NCBI GenBank assembly: GCA_025266875.1
Contig: JALLLT010000027.1
Span: forward strand, 62,001 to 126,000
Length of the DNA stretch: 64,000 nt
Reading direction: 5' to 3'
Origin: Fennellomyces sp. T-0311
Lineage: Eukaryota > Mucoromycota > Mucoromycetes > Mucorales > Lichtheimiaceae
The notes beneath the pieces are model-generated. The model saw only the letters and a program-made list of their open reading frames with translations, searched no databases and was not told the origin of the DNA. The position numbers were made by a program, and so were the translations under genes. Positions 10,511 to 21,644 of this stretch are shown here, piece by piece; the first letter of the stretch is position 1, and every line of letters begins with the position of its first letter.

Positions 10511-12873
10511 CTATACAAGGTCGCCTTCCTCCTCCAGCCCGCACACGCCAAAATCCAGCACCTCGAACGAAGTGATATTATCCCTACAGAGAGTGCGCGC
10601 GTTACTCGTCCTGTTCCACGCAAAGCGTATAAATAGTTAATATATGGATATACCTGTGCACGGCTGCTACGCATCGACGACGATCAAACGCCACACGCCA
10701 CACTCCGCTGACACCGGTGATAAGGTCTCGTATATGCCGCCCAGTCTTGATGTCCCACATCTTCAGCCCGCCTTCAGAACCAGAAATTACCTTTTCATCG
10801 TTGTGTTGGAAGCACGTGATCGCGCCCCGGTGCCCGCTCAGGACATGCTGGCACCCGCCATTATCCGGCGACCATACTCGAAGGGATGCATCTGCTGCAG
10901 CCGACACGAGGTAGTTGGGCGTTAATCCCAGGAGACCCACCAGGATCGAGTGGCCCTCGAGCACCTTCAAACAATGGCCATGCTCCATATCCCAGATCCG
11001 TACTGTGCTGTCCATGCTGCCACTCATACACCGCTGGCGTTCTGGATCAATGACGACCGCGTAAACCTTTTGTGAGTGACCTTCCATGCGGTGGAGCAAC
11101 AGTCCCTCTTCGACATCCCAGACACATACTGCGCGGTCATAACTACCGCTGACAAGTCGGTTGCCATGGGCAGCTAATGCACGAACTGAGTGGTTATGGC
11201 CTGTGAGTGTGTGCATGTACCATGGATTGACGCCTACACCGTGGAACGTCTCATCGCGGTCGAGGTTGGGGAGCCGCCACACCCGCAAGGTAGAATCGCG
11301 CGATCCCGTGACAATCAATGGAACGCTGGGCTCCATCTTGCCCTTGACAAGCGTTGGCATGATGATTTGTAGACAACGCACGGTCGACGTGTGACCTAGG
11401 AACACATGGGTGCAAACACCTTGTCGGATATCCCACACGCGGACGGTGCGATCGGTGGACCCGCTGACTAGCGTATTTCGATGATATTGAAGTGCCCAGA
11501 CGCCGCCTTCGTGGCCTTGCAAGGAATGATAACGCTGCCCCGTCGCTGTGTCATAGATGTTGATCAGACAATCATCTGCGCCCGAGATAATCTTTTCGTC
11601 GTCGAATTGCAGACACGTCACCACATGGCCGGGATGGCCCTCGAAGCTGATGCGTTTGGCTCGCCCACTCTGCCAATTCTGCCGAAGGGTATAATGACGA
11701 CGATAGATGTCTTTGTACGGATGGTTGGGGACCTTTAGTTTGCCCTTTTTGAAGCTGTCACCGTCGATATCCATACTGCTACTACTACCAGCATTGTAGT
11801 TTATGGGTGAATTACTGAGGTCAGCGCCATACCACGCTTGACGCCACTGGACATGTGGCTCGGCAAACTCTTCGTCCTCTGCCATATCCATATCCGACTG
11901 AGCGAGTATGGATTCTGTGGACGTAGAGGTGGTTGCATCGGTGTCGTCCTGCTCGTTGTCGTCGTCTTCTTCCACATACTGATCCTGCCACGGATCTTTG
12001 TACTCGATACGATCTTTGTCCAGCAAGTGTTTCCATGTTGCCATATCTGAATCAATGATGGAGCGCCACTTGTGACTGACACATGCAGCACGACACAGCG
12101 ACTGTGCATCCAAGTAACTGATCACATGAAGGGCCAGTTCAAGCGGCAGCGATGCAAGGAAATCGCGCTTAAGTGCAGGAACAATGACCGAGTTGACAAA
12201 CTGCAAGGTGTTTGTGGACGATCTTTTGAGCAGCTGAAACAACACATAGCTTTTCATATCGGGCGGAAGTGTGTCATACGCGTGGACCATGTTTGGCAGA
12301 CGCCGCAACGTTTCGGTTATGCCCTGATCCAGCTCAATATCATTGTCCTCCTCCTCTTCAGGCACAGCGGAGTCGTAGACGTCCGGGTTGACAGGATACG
12401 ATGGTGACGGCATGGCGTACTTGTCAATGTAGGCCTCGGATCGATCCAGCGGGAAGGTCTCGAGGCGTGCTCGTTTTTTTAAGGTGGCGTTAGATGATGA
12501 AGATGCGCTGTTGCTAGATAACGACGGACGCCGTTTGCTGGCCGTGTAGTCCTATTACTCTTTTCAGGATGGACCCCTTTCGGCTGGCACATGACTTATT
12601 TCCCCGTCCTACCTTGTCCACTTCGTTGGCGGCCCGTGTGCTGAATATTCTATACGGTCTAAGACTGGGCGGGGTTACAGCGTTTGTCAGTGGGTATCCC
12701 GTGTCATGGTGTCCAATAGTCGTGCGATCGAGATGGGGGGCAATATTAGACGGCTCTACGAGAATGCGGACGGCGGTGCTAGTCGGTGTAGGTAATGCTG
12801 AGGAGTTATTTGGTAACTGATGAGACGGGGCGGATGATGGTGTGGAATGCATCGCATGCGTGGGAGGCAGCAT
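10511..12873 (-). CDS. F-box/WD40 protein, Cdc4/Pop1/Fbxw7 type
   Basis: This is a substrate receptor of an SCF ubiquitin ligase, expected to recruit phosphorylated cell-cycle or nutrient regulators. Three exons (12873-12613, 12551-10654, 10610-10511) give 752 residues. The N-terminal 200 residues are low-complexity (LDRSEAYIDKYA). An F-box follows (LPLELALHVISYLDAQSLCR), then an acidic linker. Seven clear WD40 blades have GH...WD spacing (GHEGGVWALQ, GHTSTVRCLQ, GHNHSVRALA, GHSQKVYAVV), and an eighth partial blade ends ...FEVLDFG. The last intron removes a read-through stop and restores the conserved C-terminus. The start at 12873 is preferred over an in-frame ATG-less extension to 12960 rich in hydrophobic residues. 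Confidence 0.92.
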
Positions 12874-14349
12874 GGTTATAAATGAAGGGAAAAAATAAAG
12901 CGTATATACAGTACTGGTATATATGGAAGTAAAGAGAGATAGAGACAGGCGAACACACAAGAAATAATTATTCTGCCTGCATTACTAGTCAACTCGTGAT
13001 GAACCGAGGAGGTTGTGGCCAAAAAGTTTTATCGTTGTTATTAAGACAAAAGGGTTTTTGTTGGCTTAAAAAAGTCAGCACGCTTCAAAGAGAACATCCG
13101 CCCTCAGGGAAACGGAATGACGTAGCCGGGACAAGAACCCGACTATAGCATCTATCTGATGACTTCCATAAATACGGATCCCTTATCATTCAGGCACAGT
13201 AAACATTTATTGACATAATGGCTAGTGAAAGGGCCATACCAGTCGACACTTCTCTGCATACTCTACCGTATCGTAAGCCATTCACTCTTCGTTTCAGCCA
13301 ACTGGGGCACCCTTTTTTTCCATGTACGACATCAAAGCGTTCCAGAGTGCCTGCGTGTACCCGGTCGATTGCTGCGCTCTGGAGGTGCTCTTGGATCAGC
13401 GCATGCTGTGTGAATGCTACGAGGAAAATCAGTTTTTCCGAACGTTACACGGACCGTTTGTTCTTGCATGATCGTCGTATAAGGTATCGCCTCTACGTAT
13501 TATAAGATGGGTCCAACTTGATATCTGCATTTCCCAACACCGGCTTTTAAAAGCGTCAGCAATTAATTGCTTGGCGGCTTCTTCAAATACAGTTGCCATC
13601 CGGTGGCTACTTTTTTTCCCACCTGCAGCTCACGTTTCACAGTGACAGATTATACAGCCATGGTTCGGTAGTAACTGATAAAATGTAGGGTCATATGGTG
13701 CAACAGATTGACATGGATAGTAATATTAAGCACGTGATCCGTCATTTGCCCGCTCAATATTTTGCAAGAGTACTCGGATGATTTTTAAACAATGAGTCTC
13801 GCCATATAATGCGGCTGATTTCTATTTAGTACGTACCTAGTCCAGATTCTGAATGCGGGAAACAATGGATAGACGATCAAAAGCGAAGGATATACTTCTG
13901 AGGTCTATATTTGAGAGGATGTTTTCTATAGAGAGAGAAGCGGTCCACTTTTAAATGCAGTTTATTTATCGGCAAAGCCACTTGTGTCATCTAATCCGAA
14001 TAACTGCGTAAGCAGCTTTCGGAATAGGAAGCAGCAGCTATTTGATAGAACCAAAGTTCTTGCTTCTAGAACCTAGAGCGCCATCTATTCCAAAAATGCG
14101 AAAATTGAATTCATGAGACCAAAATAGCCCAAACTTGCCAAAGATGAGGCCCGCACGCACAGATAAAAGTTTCTTATAAATATTTGACAACTATGCACAT
14201 TCACTCAAAGATCATAGTGTATATTGCGTATGACTGATAAACAATCCATAATTCATAAAGTCATAGCAGATGATCCTTTTGAGCGTAGGTATCTATGACG
14301 ATGTAAACTACTACGTAATTCCCATTTTTTAACGCCATAGGGATTGGGA
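12874..14349. other. Intergenic, no supported gene
   Basis: About 1.5 kb. A 50-codon plus-strand ATG frame at 13322-13471 is cysteine-rich and somewhat protein-like but isolated. Nothing else is supported. Confidence 0.4.
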
Positions 14350-14511
14350 CACTGCAAATAATTTTTGGTGAATTCTAGTGAATAATTTTTTTGAAGTGGT
14401 TAAACATAAGCTTTTTAACCGCTCCAGTTACCAAAAATGGTAGTACAAGTGGTTAAAAAGCTTATGTTTGACCACTGTAACCGGTTTTAACCATCGAAAT
14501 TTTTTGCAGTG
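14350..14511. mobile_element. 162-bp palindromic MITE with CACTGCAAA ends
   Basis: Terminal inverted repeats CACTGCAAA...TTTGCAGTG bound the element, with GA on both flanks. Inside, two 25-bp arms (14396-14420 and 14451-14475) are near-perfect reverse complements around AAGCTT, separated by 30 bp, so the transcript or single strand could fold into a long hairpin. No coding capacity. The superfamily is uncertain because the target duplication is only two bases long as read. Confidence 0.65.
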
Positions 14512-15323
14512 GAACTTGAGGTAGCTGGGAGAAGGTCATATATACATAGACGAGGGACACATCACGGGTGATTTACAGACTTGATTATATTACATATTAC
14601 CTAGCAAGTATTTTGATAATGCGTGTACATACCATAATCTTGAATTTTTACTTTGTGTATCGTTACACCTCGGAATAAATGCACAATTGCCATCTCTACT
14701 CAGCTACGGTTTATACATTGCAAGTAGAATTTTCCAAGGCGACATTGCGCCACTCCTTTCTATGCATTGCTTCCTACTATTCACGTCTAGCATAGCATGT
14801 GAAATTCAAGCATATAAATTATCAAACTCCATAAGGATATATGGTATGTAGTGAAGTGGTTCAAATGATAGAAAGAATAATGAGACTAAGAAAAGTATTT
14901 TTAAAGTTTCGGATACGCTTTATTGAATGCAAAGCTCTATGCTTTTATATCTTTTTGTGTCTTGAGCCAGCGATGGCAGTTTAGATAGCGTTTCGTCTTC
15001 AGAATCGCCGGAATGGATAGAGGACGTATAAGATCCTTCTCTTTGTTGATCTAAGGATGTTTTTGGCATCTGCCATGCAGTGTAATAACCGCATTGCTAT
15101 ATGGAGTCAATTCCATGTCCTGTTGAGTTATCCCATTCGCTAATACGGTGTAATCCTTAATCCGTGTACACAAGTCAATATGTAAGTACACTGCGTGATG
15201 ATGTTGAACTGATATGTGCTATCTGATAGGAAATATCTTCGTTATTATCATCTGTGGTTGTTTCACCGCATGTTGGAGAAATCAGAACTACAGTATCATG
15301 ACCAGTATAGATACTGCACCCTC
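14512..15323. other. Intergenic, no gene seen
   Basis: AT-rich sequence downstream of the protease pseudogene; no motif-bearing frame. Confidence 0.4.
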
Positions 15324-16360
15324 CTAGCTTAATTTTTCTAGTTTGCCCCGTTTTCCCCCGTCATATCTCTTCAGTAATCCCGTTTTAGCTATATCCACTA
15401 GGATGGACTGACCATAGTGAATGTTAACACCTGCTGGTGCTGGTGCTGGTGCTGGTACCATACCAAACATACAGAAAGTCGTCAGCTCGGGCATGTCAGC
15501 ATCGTATCGAATAAGCATCTCATGAAGTGGTATGAACATAGTGAGCGGATCACCTGTTGATGATTTAAAGTCTGTAACAACGGTGAACTTTTTTTTGTTT
15601 GGCTTGGAGGCTATGAGCCCAACAACGGTGAACTCGATGGTGCGATTACTCGAAATCAACCCATAGTCGCTAGCGTACTGTTCAAATCCTTCGTCATCCA
15701 ATTCCTGGGCATCAATCCCAGTGATCGACTCAATAATTAGATCGGTGACATTTTTTAAACCGTATGTTATTGTAGCTCCAGTGTCGAGGATAAATTTTTC
15801 CGTAAGATCGAAGTCCATATTGAGTCCAGCTGAGGTTTTGATACCAGCACCGCCTAATGTCCAATATAAGTATTCTTCGTTGTATGGCTCAGGGTCTTCG
15901 GTCGGTAAAATGTAATTGACCATAGATGCATATGTCAACGAGCAAGTATACTTGCCAAAAAAAAAGCTAGTGCATTTTGATTCATCGAGGCCACCAAGCA
16001 TAGTCCTTATCCGTAAAGGCTGTTAAGGTAGATGGAGAAAACGGGTTCAGGAATAAGTTTGCTGTTTACGAGATCGAATATCAAAGGGACGTCTAATTCG
16101 TACCCACTTAAGGAGTCCATAGGGACACAAAAGCCAATTATAATAGATGATATTTCTGGCCTCATTGACCCATCAACAGTTTCGTTGGAAACAGTAATAT
16201 TGGTCCGAGTGCCCGCGTGCAGATAGTAAGTACTGTTCATTGCGCCATAACCACACTAGCTAGAATAGACCTCCTGCTCTCATGCTGAATTTGCAGCAGA
16301 CGCTTCATATTGTCCGTGTGGGCGGTCGAATACATTATATTTTGTTGAGGGCGCCGTAGC
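15324..16360 (-). pseudogene. Pepsin-like aspartyl protease pseudogene
   Basis: Secreted fungal aspartyl proteases use two DTG/DSG active-site loops. Here the second loop is clear (FILDTGATITYG, about 15810), preceded by FDLVNSKLIPEPVFSIYLN and MLGGLDESKC, which match the family core. The first active-site loop is not found. A reading-frame break lies at 16007-16001, between SIYLNSLYG and MLGGLDESK, with no plausible intron. Upstream, family-like residues (KYNVFDRPHGQYEAS) are interrupted by two stops near 16270-16300. The C-terminal part contains a short PAPAPAPA run from a GCTGGT repeat. Truncation plus frameshift argue for a dead copy; a sequencing error could explain the frameshift alone. 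Confidence 0.7.
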
Positions 16361-17214
16361 GCTAAAGTAAACATTATTTGCACGCTAAGCCCAACGCTTT
16401 CCTAGTACTGCTTTGTCGTACACATATCTTCTAGTATAAATATTCAGTAGTTTTTGATTTATTAAACATCTTCAGATTATGGTGTCTTGTTATCAGGTTG
16501 AATTATCCATCCGATTTAGTCAGCAAGTTTACGATCTGTATATATCCTAGTTCTAATGTCTTATCCTTGTCTGAACTTGGTAATTGTGGGGCTTGCCAAA
16601 TTGTGAATAGAGAGACCCCTACATACACCTTCTTGTCTAGTCCGGTCCTGCCTTTATCTTGTCCTGCCTGGTTTAATCCTTCTGTTGTTCGCTCTTGCAT
16701 TCTTCTTTGATTGGTTAGTGGTTGTAACCCTTCATTACTAGAACAATATTCTTATCCTTGTCTTAATCATAGCTGTCTCTATTGGTATTGCTTCCAACTG
16801 TCCAGTCATATCAAGACATACAACTTCTGCCCATCTAAACGACATGTTAAAAGCAGTCAGCGAGCATAAACATTTACGAGAAAAGGTCCCAGAAACTGAC
16901 ACTTGCATTGTATCAGCAAAGGAATTGCACACTACACAATCCCGGATTCCTTCTTGGTTGCAAAGTGACTATAGCAGCTATAACAAGGAGAACAATACCA
17001 AAGAGAAGAAGACCAGAAACAAATACTTGTGGGAACAGAGGAGTTGCACACTGCCCAATGCTAGACCTCTTTTTGGCTGGAAAGTAGGTTTAGGGACTTA
17101 ACGACGAGAACAATACCAAAGAAAAAATGCTTGTGGCAACAGTGTTGGTGTGCTCCACTTGAAATCGTTCCACGCGTTCGAGTTTGGAAAGTCGTCATCA
17201 GCTGTTATTACAGG
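16361..17214. other. Intergenic, no gene seen
   Basis: Short open frames only; no motifs or coherent exon set. Confidence 0.4.
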
Positions 17215-17225
17215 TTTTTTTGTCA

Positions 17226-17430
17226 TGAGTGGGTAGTTTTTCCGACCACGAGTGGGTAATTTTTCGTTCAAGAGTGGGTGGTTGTTCACTCATGAGTGGG
17301 TAGTTGTTCACTCAAGAATGAGTGGTTGTTCACTCTTGATCGAAGAACTATCCACTCATGATCAAAAAACTAACCACCCACTCTTGATCAAAAAACTACT
17401 CATTTCTGAATAAAATAACCACCTATTCTT
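17226..17430. repeat. Cluster of ~22-bp repeats in direct then inverted orientation
   Basis: Units resembling ATGAGTGGGTAGTTGTTCAC occur about five times head-to-tail. The orientation then flips, giving units such as TTGATCAAAAAACTACTCAT that read as reverse complements. The whole cluster could form a branched hairpin. It lies 250 bp upstream of a multi-exon gene. It may be a satellite-like array, an origin-type structure or the decayed end of an element; no transposase is adjacent. Confidence 0.6.
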
Positions 17431-17680
17431 TTCCCATCTGACGCGCAAAATCATGCATCAGCGGCCAGTTCTCACCATTGCTAAACATCATTTCTGATCT
17501 CGTTGCTTGTAAGCGAATAATTTCTTCTTGTATCAAACTATTTACGAAAAGTCGCTCCGGACAGAGTGTTGGAGACGCATATAAGAGCAGAGAGATATCC
17601 AAGTCTTCTCAAGTCTGCCGGGCCGAAGAGAATCCTGTGAGAGCGTACATCAGGAACTATGAGACCGTGGAGGCTGCAAA

Positions 17681-19788
17681 ATGAACCTGCAAAGCGAGAT
17701 GGAACTTGCTTTCAAGAATGTCCGAGGGAAGAAGGAGAGGGGCCCAGGAATCAATGTTAACTTGAACTCTTTGTATGCTGAGGCGAAAGCGGCTACGGCA
17801 ATCACTGCGGTTGCCTGGAGAAACCTTGCTACCTCGGTCGAAAGTACAGGAGAAGCTTATGTTTCGGAACAGGTAAGTACTGAAGTAGTGTGCATACCGT
17901 GTATTTATAGCATCTATTAGCAGATCATGAACCACGAATCCAATGATAATGACGGACAAAAAGAGAGCAACTCGAATGAAGACCATAATAACGTGGAGGG
18001 TGGCTATAACTTGCCGCGACGTTTTTATGAGTATAAAAGCACATCAAAAGCTTCATCACAATCGCGCGGATTCTATGTTGACGGCAGCTGCAAGAAATTC
18101 TGTAAGTTTGATCGCATTATGTTGTAGCATGAAAACTCACTCCTCTTTCGGTTATATAGGTCGTTGCCAGATGTTCTCTTTATAAAAGAAAATGAATACA
18201 GCGAGGAGCAGATTAGTCGCTTTGGGCTTGCAAACTTGGACAACTTACGCAACGCCATGGTCAACAAGTATATGGATTGCAATGCGAGATTTGATACTGA
18301 CTTGTACAATCAAATCTCAGCGATATTGCGTGTAAGGCTTGGTGAGCTGTTGGTTTCTGTACATTTATTTTTAACGTTGCCAACCATTTTGTTAGACCAG
18401 AAGGGGAGCAAGTGTTAAGACAAACATCCCAACGAGACTCAAAAAGGTAACTGATTTATTTCATATGTTTCGCACTCTCTACTGATAATGAATACTTATC
18501 CATCATAGGGTTTCCTTATGCGCGAATTTTCGTGAGGGATGTATAATGTCAACCTTATTACTGTTGAGCAATAATGGATCGTGATGAACGATATGATTAA
18601 TGCTGACAGAGCATACCCGTGAAGAGGTGCGTTGACCAGAAGGTCGTGCAGATGAGTAACATGATTGCCCGAGTATTGGGTAAGCATGAGACTCAACATT
18701 CCGACGTCGGAAGTGGGAAGCAATAGTAAGGATGGAAAGCTCTTATTCGCTGACTGGTTACTGATGGCAAAGAAGCTTGATGGGACGTGTTCACGTTGGA
18801 TACAACAGCTTGCTCTTACAAGAATCCCGGTCGCAATAAGATGGTATGCGGGTTTTGAAGAGAAGATAAACGACCTGGCAAAGAATGCACGTGACGATGA
18901 CTATGGATTGTTTGATACTTTAATTAACTGGTGAGCTGTCAAAGAACCCAAATATAATAGCACGTATTTATCTAACACTGGCTTTTCATTATCCTGACGA
19001 ATAGTCTCAATAAACTCCCACCGCTCACTCGTGTAGGTGAAGAAGTTGGGGAGGCTGGATTGCAAGGAAATTTCATCGATCCCTCCTATGTATCCCATGT
19101 TTCACAACCCACAAGAAGGCAGATACTTTCGATGGTATGCGGATACACTGCTCTTGGTTAAGAATTCTATTTACCAACAAAGCATTGATGTGTCTATTTT
19201 CCTACTAAATTAGGTTGAATAAGCAAGTTCCAGACACGAACATCAGAAGACCGGATGGCAATATGTACAAAATGCAGCAAAGGAAGTTCGGCTGCAGTGT
19301 CGGTTTTATTGAAGTCAAAGCAGAGCGGAGTGATTCGGTCAAACGGCATGAAGATATGATTCGTCTGGTTGTCTTCTGCAAGGATGCAATGGAAGAGAAA
19401 GGTTTAGAGGCTATGATTGCTGTCCAGGTTGTCGGTAAGTGTCATAGGTTGTTGCGTATGTAAAGCAGCTTTTAACTCCACTCGACGCTGCGTTCGTGAT
19501 GCAGGTTTTTATATTTCGTTTTACCTCTTCGTTTCCACAGACGACATATACCTTATGGTGGAACTTTATTCTTTCGAGACAGCCAAGTATCTCGGCCAAC
19601 TGCCCCATCTTCTCAGTACGTTCGACGACTTGAAGCGGATCATGATTTGCAACAGGGAGCATTGTACTCCAATTGAACAAGGTGTGAAAAAAAAGAGAGA
19701 CATCAGCCTCGACAAAGCAAAACTCGACAGAATTGTCAATACGAAAAAGCCAAAATGTGTATCAGCGTCTTTGTCTTTTAAAAAGTAG
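17681..19788 (+). CDS. Multi-exon Mucorales protein with PD-(D/E)XK-like signature
   Basis: The C-terminal half is well supported. An exon at 19214-19434 encodes PDTNIRRPDGNMYKM...GFIEVKAERSD...DMIRLVVFCKDAMEEKG...AVQVVG. It splices in phase to 19505-19788 (FYISFYLFVSTDDIYLMVELYSF...), ending KK-stop. The D in RPDG, the E-x-K in GFIEVKAE and the following helix fit a PD-(D/E)XK nuclease-like fold. From memory the VVFCKDA / FYI-LF / MVELY pattern belongs to a large uncharacterised Mucorales family. A probable upstream exon ends MYPMFHNPQEGRYFRW. Earlier exons (17681-17872, 17924 on, around 18171-18330, 18725-18930) have good coding texture, but their junctions are not settled. No function is assigned. 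Confidence 0.6.
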
Positions 19789-21644
19789 TTGTATATAGTC
19801 ATCCATGCTGTCTAAATAATAAATGTATATAATAGGGGAGTTCACTGTATATCCATAAGAGCATAAGCACAAAAAGTCGGGTTGGCTATTCGGTTATCTT
19901 TTACACAGAAGACTTTTATGCCTTCCAAAAGGTACTCAATAATTGAAGCATTTTTTTTTTACAAAACTACGTATCAAAAAAAAGTACAATTATCTTGTTA
20001 TTACGCTCATACGGAAAAGGATTTCTATTACGTTTATGATTGTGGTATTCCCGACATACACCATCATCCATGGTTACATGCTTTTCCTTAGTCCTTGTTT
20101 ATATCCACTGTCATTACAACATCAACAACCGTACAGTTATCGATTGCCCTATGCTCTTATGTGCAACCTTGATCCGGCTTTACCATCATGTAAGGCAACT
20201 CCGTTAACTTGGTCTCAGATCTTCCGCCTCTTTAACAATATGGCAAGATCATATGAAACTCGGTGATAACACGGATCTTTGGGACTATTACACAAAGGAT
20301 TCGTCTTCTCCATCCCGACTCATCATCAATAAAAATAGGAAGTATCTTTCTTCAATAAAGCACAAGCTTATTCGTGGTCTCATCATTCGAAAGCCTTTTC
20401 TCGTTAAGCGATACCACAATGATCTTATGGACGTTCTCTGAAATCCCCTAATAAATGTGAATATAAAGGGCAGTCAGAGGCTTATTTGAGAGGCTGCTAT
20501 CTACGAATCCGGGAATGGTGCGTTTTAAGTCGGCGGCTGTTCGTTATGGTCGATATATGTAATAAGCGAACAGTAGCACCTACAATATAATTACACGCCA
20601 CAATTATATATCCTCCTGAAGCGTAACAATATCTAAGTTTCAACTAGGCAAGTAATAGTACGCATGAATAGCAATATGCAATATAGAGAAAAAGGGACAG
20701 CAATAGTGAAACTTACCTGATGCATGTGTAGTATAAGACATCTTCGGCAAAGGTGAGAATCAAGCACCGCAAAGTAACTATCCATCACTTCAATTAGTGA
20801 TTAAGATTGACTGAATAGCGACATTACTTTTAGGCAACACTGTACTATGTCTAAATATACAGATAGTTTTCTCTACAAGTCAATATTGATCAGTGATCGT
20901 AGTAAAAATATACATCACTGACTCTTCAAGTAGTGTTTGCTTCCGAGAATTAATAATAAGGTTAGCATTTTTCATAAAACCTCATTGTATATGAAAAACT
21001 CGGCCCACTTTGTCAAAGCCGGGATCTGCTTGCCAAGCTAATCAATAGTAACTGAATGCACAGTGACGTCATAAATGTCACCTTTGCTATTCTAAACATC
21101 TGAATATTGCAAGTAAGCAGTCAATCATCTGAGCGAACCTTGATATAATGTACGTATGAGAAAAATAGGCTGTTTCGGGTGCATGATGGATACAAATCAG
21201 CCTTGAAACCACAGTTCTCATATGTGCAAACGCCAATGGCTTAAAACTGCAGAACAAGGTGGTAAGATTAGCCAAGAAATGGAAGTGATTCAAGCTGTTG
21301 ATATCCCCGATAAGGTTTGAGATGGTGACGGTATCATAACGATGGCTTGCAATTGTTTCAACAGACCCCTGTTGACAGGCACCAAGTATATTAAAAAAAT
21401 TGACACGTAAAGGTCAGCGGATCTGGTACATACTGATAGATACATCACACAGACATATCGTAGCACAGCGGTCGTGCGGCAGTAGGCATGAATATCGGAG
21501 AGTCGGGATCAAGGACGAGAGAAAAGGTGTTACATACTCGTGATCACGTTAGCCAAAAAGTCCTGCAGCTTTTTTTTATATTTCTTCCACGCACACTGAT
21601 ATTTTTTTTGCGCTTCCTTAATCGCAACAGACCCCAACTACACT
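19789..21644. other. Intergenic, no supported gene
   Basis: About 1.9 kb, AT-rich. A plus-strand frame at 20253-20441 (...LWDYYTKDSSSPSRL...) could be an isolated exon, but I found no partner. The last 200 bp are the promoter region of the Gid1-like gene. Confidence 0.4.

Noticed and set aside
12514..12960. N-terminal extension of the F-box/WD40 protein to 12960
   Set aside because: The extra residues are hydrophobic and leader-like (SLFTSIYTSTVYTLYFF), unlike a cytosolic F-box protein. The ATG at 12873 is the better start.
13105..13140. tRNA-like B-box (GGTTCTTGTCC read on the minus strand)
   Set aside because: No matching acceptor stem or anticodon arm at the required distance; no tRNA gene could be supported anywhere in the window.
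13322..13471. 50-codon cysteine-rich ATG frame (MYDIKAFQSACVYPVDCC...)
   Set aside because: Protein-like in texture but isolated; no splice partner, no family recognised, so not listed as a gene.
20253..20441. 62-codon frame (...LWDYYTKDSSSPSRLII...)
   Set aside because: Possible lone exon; I could not connect it to a start or to neighbouring exons.
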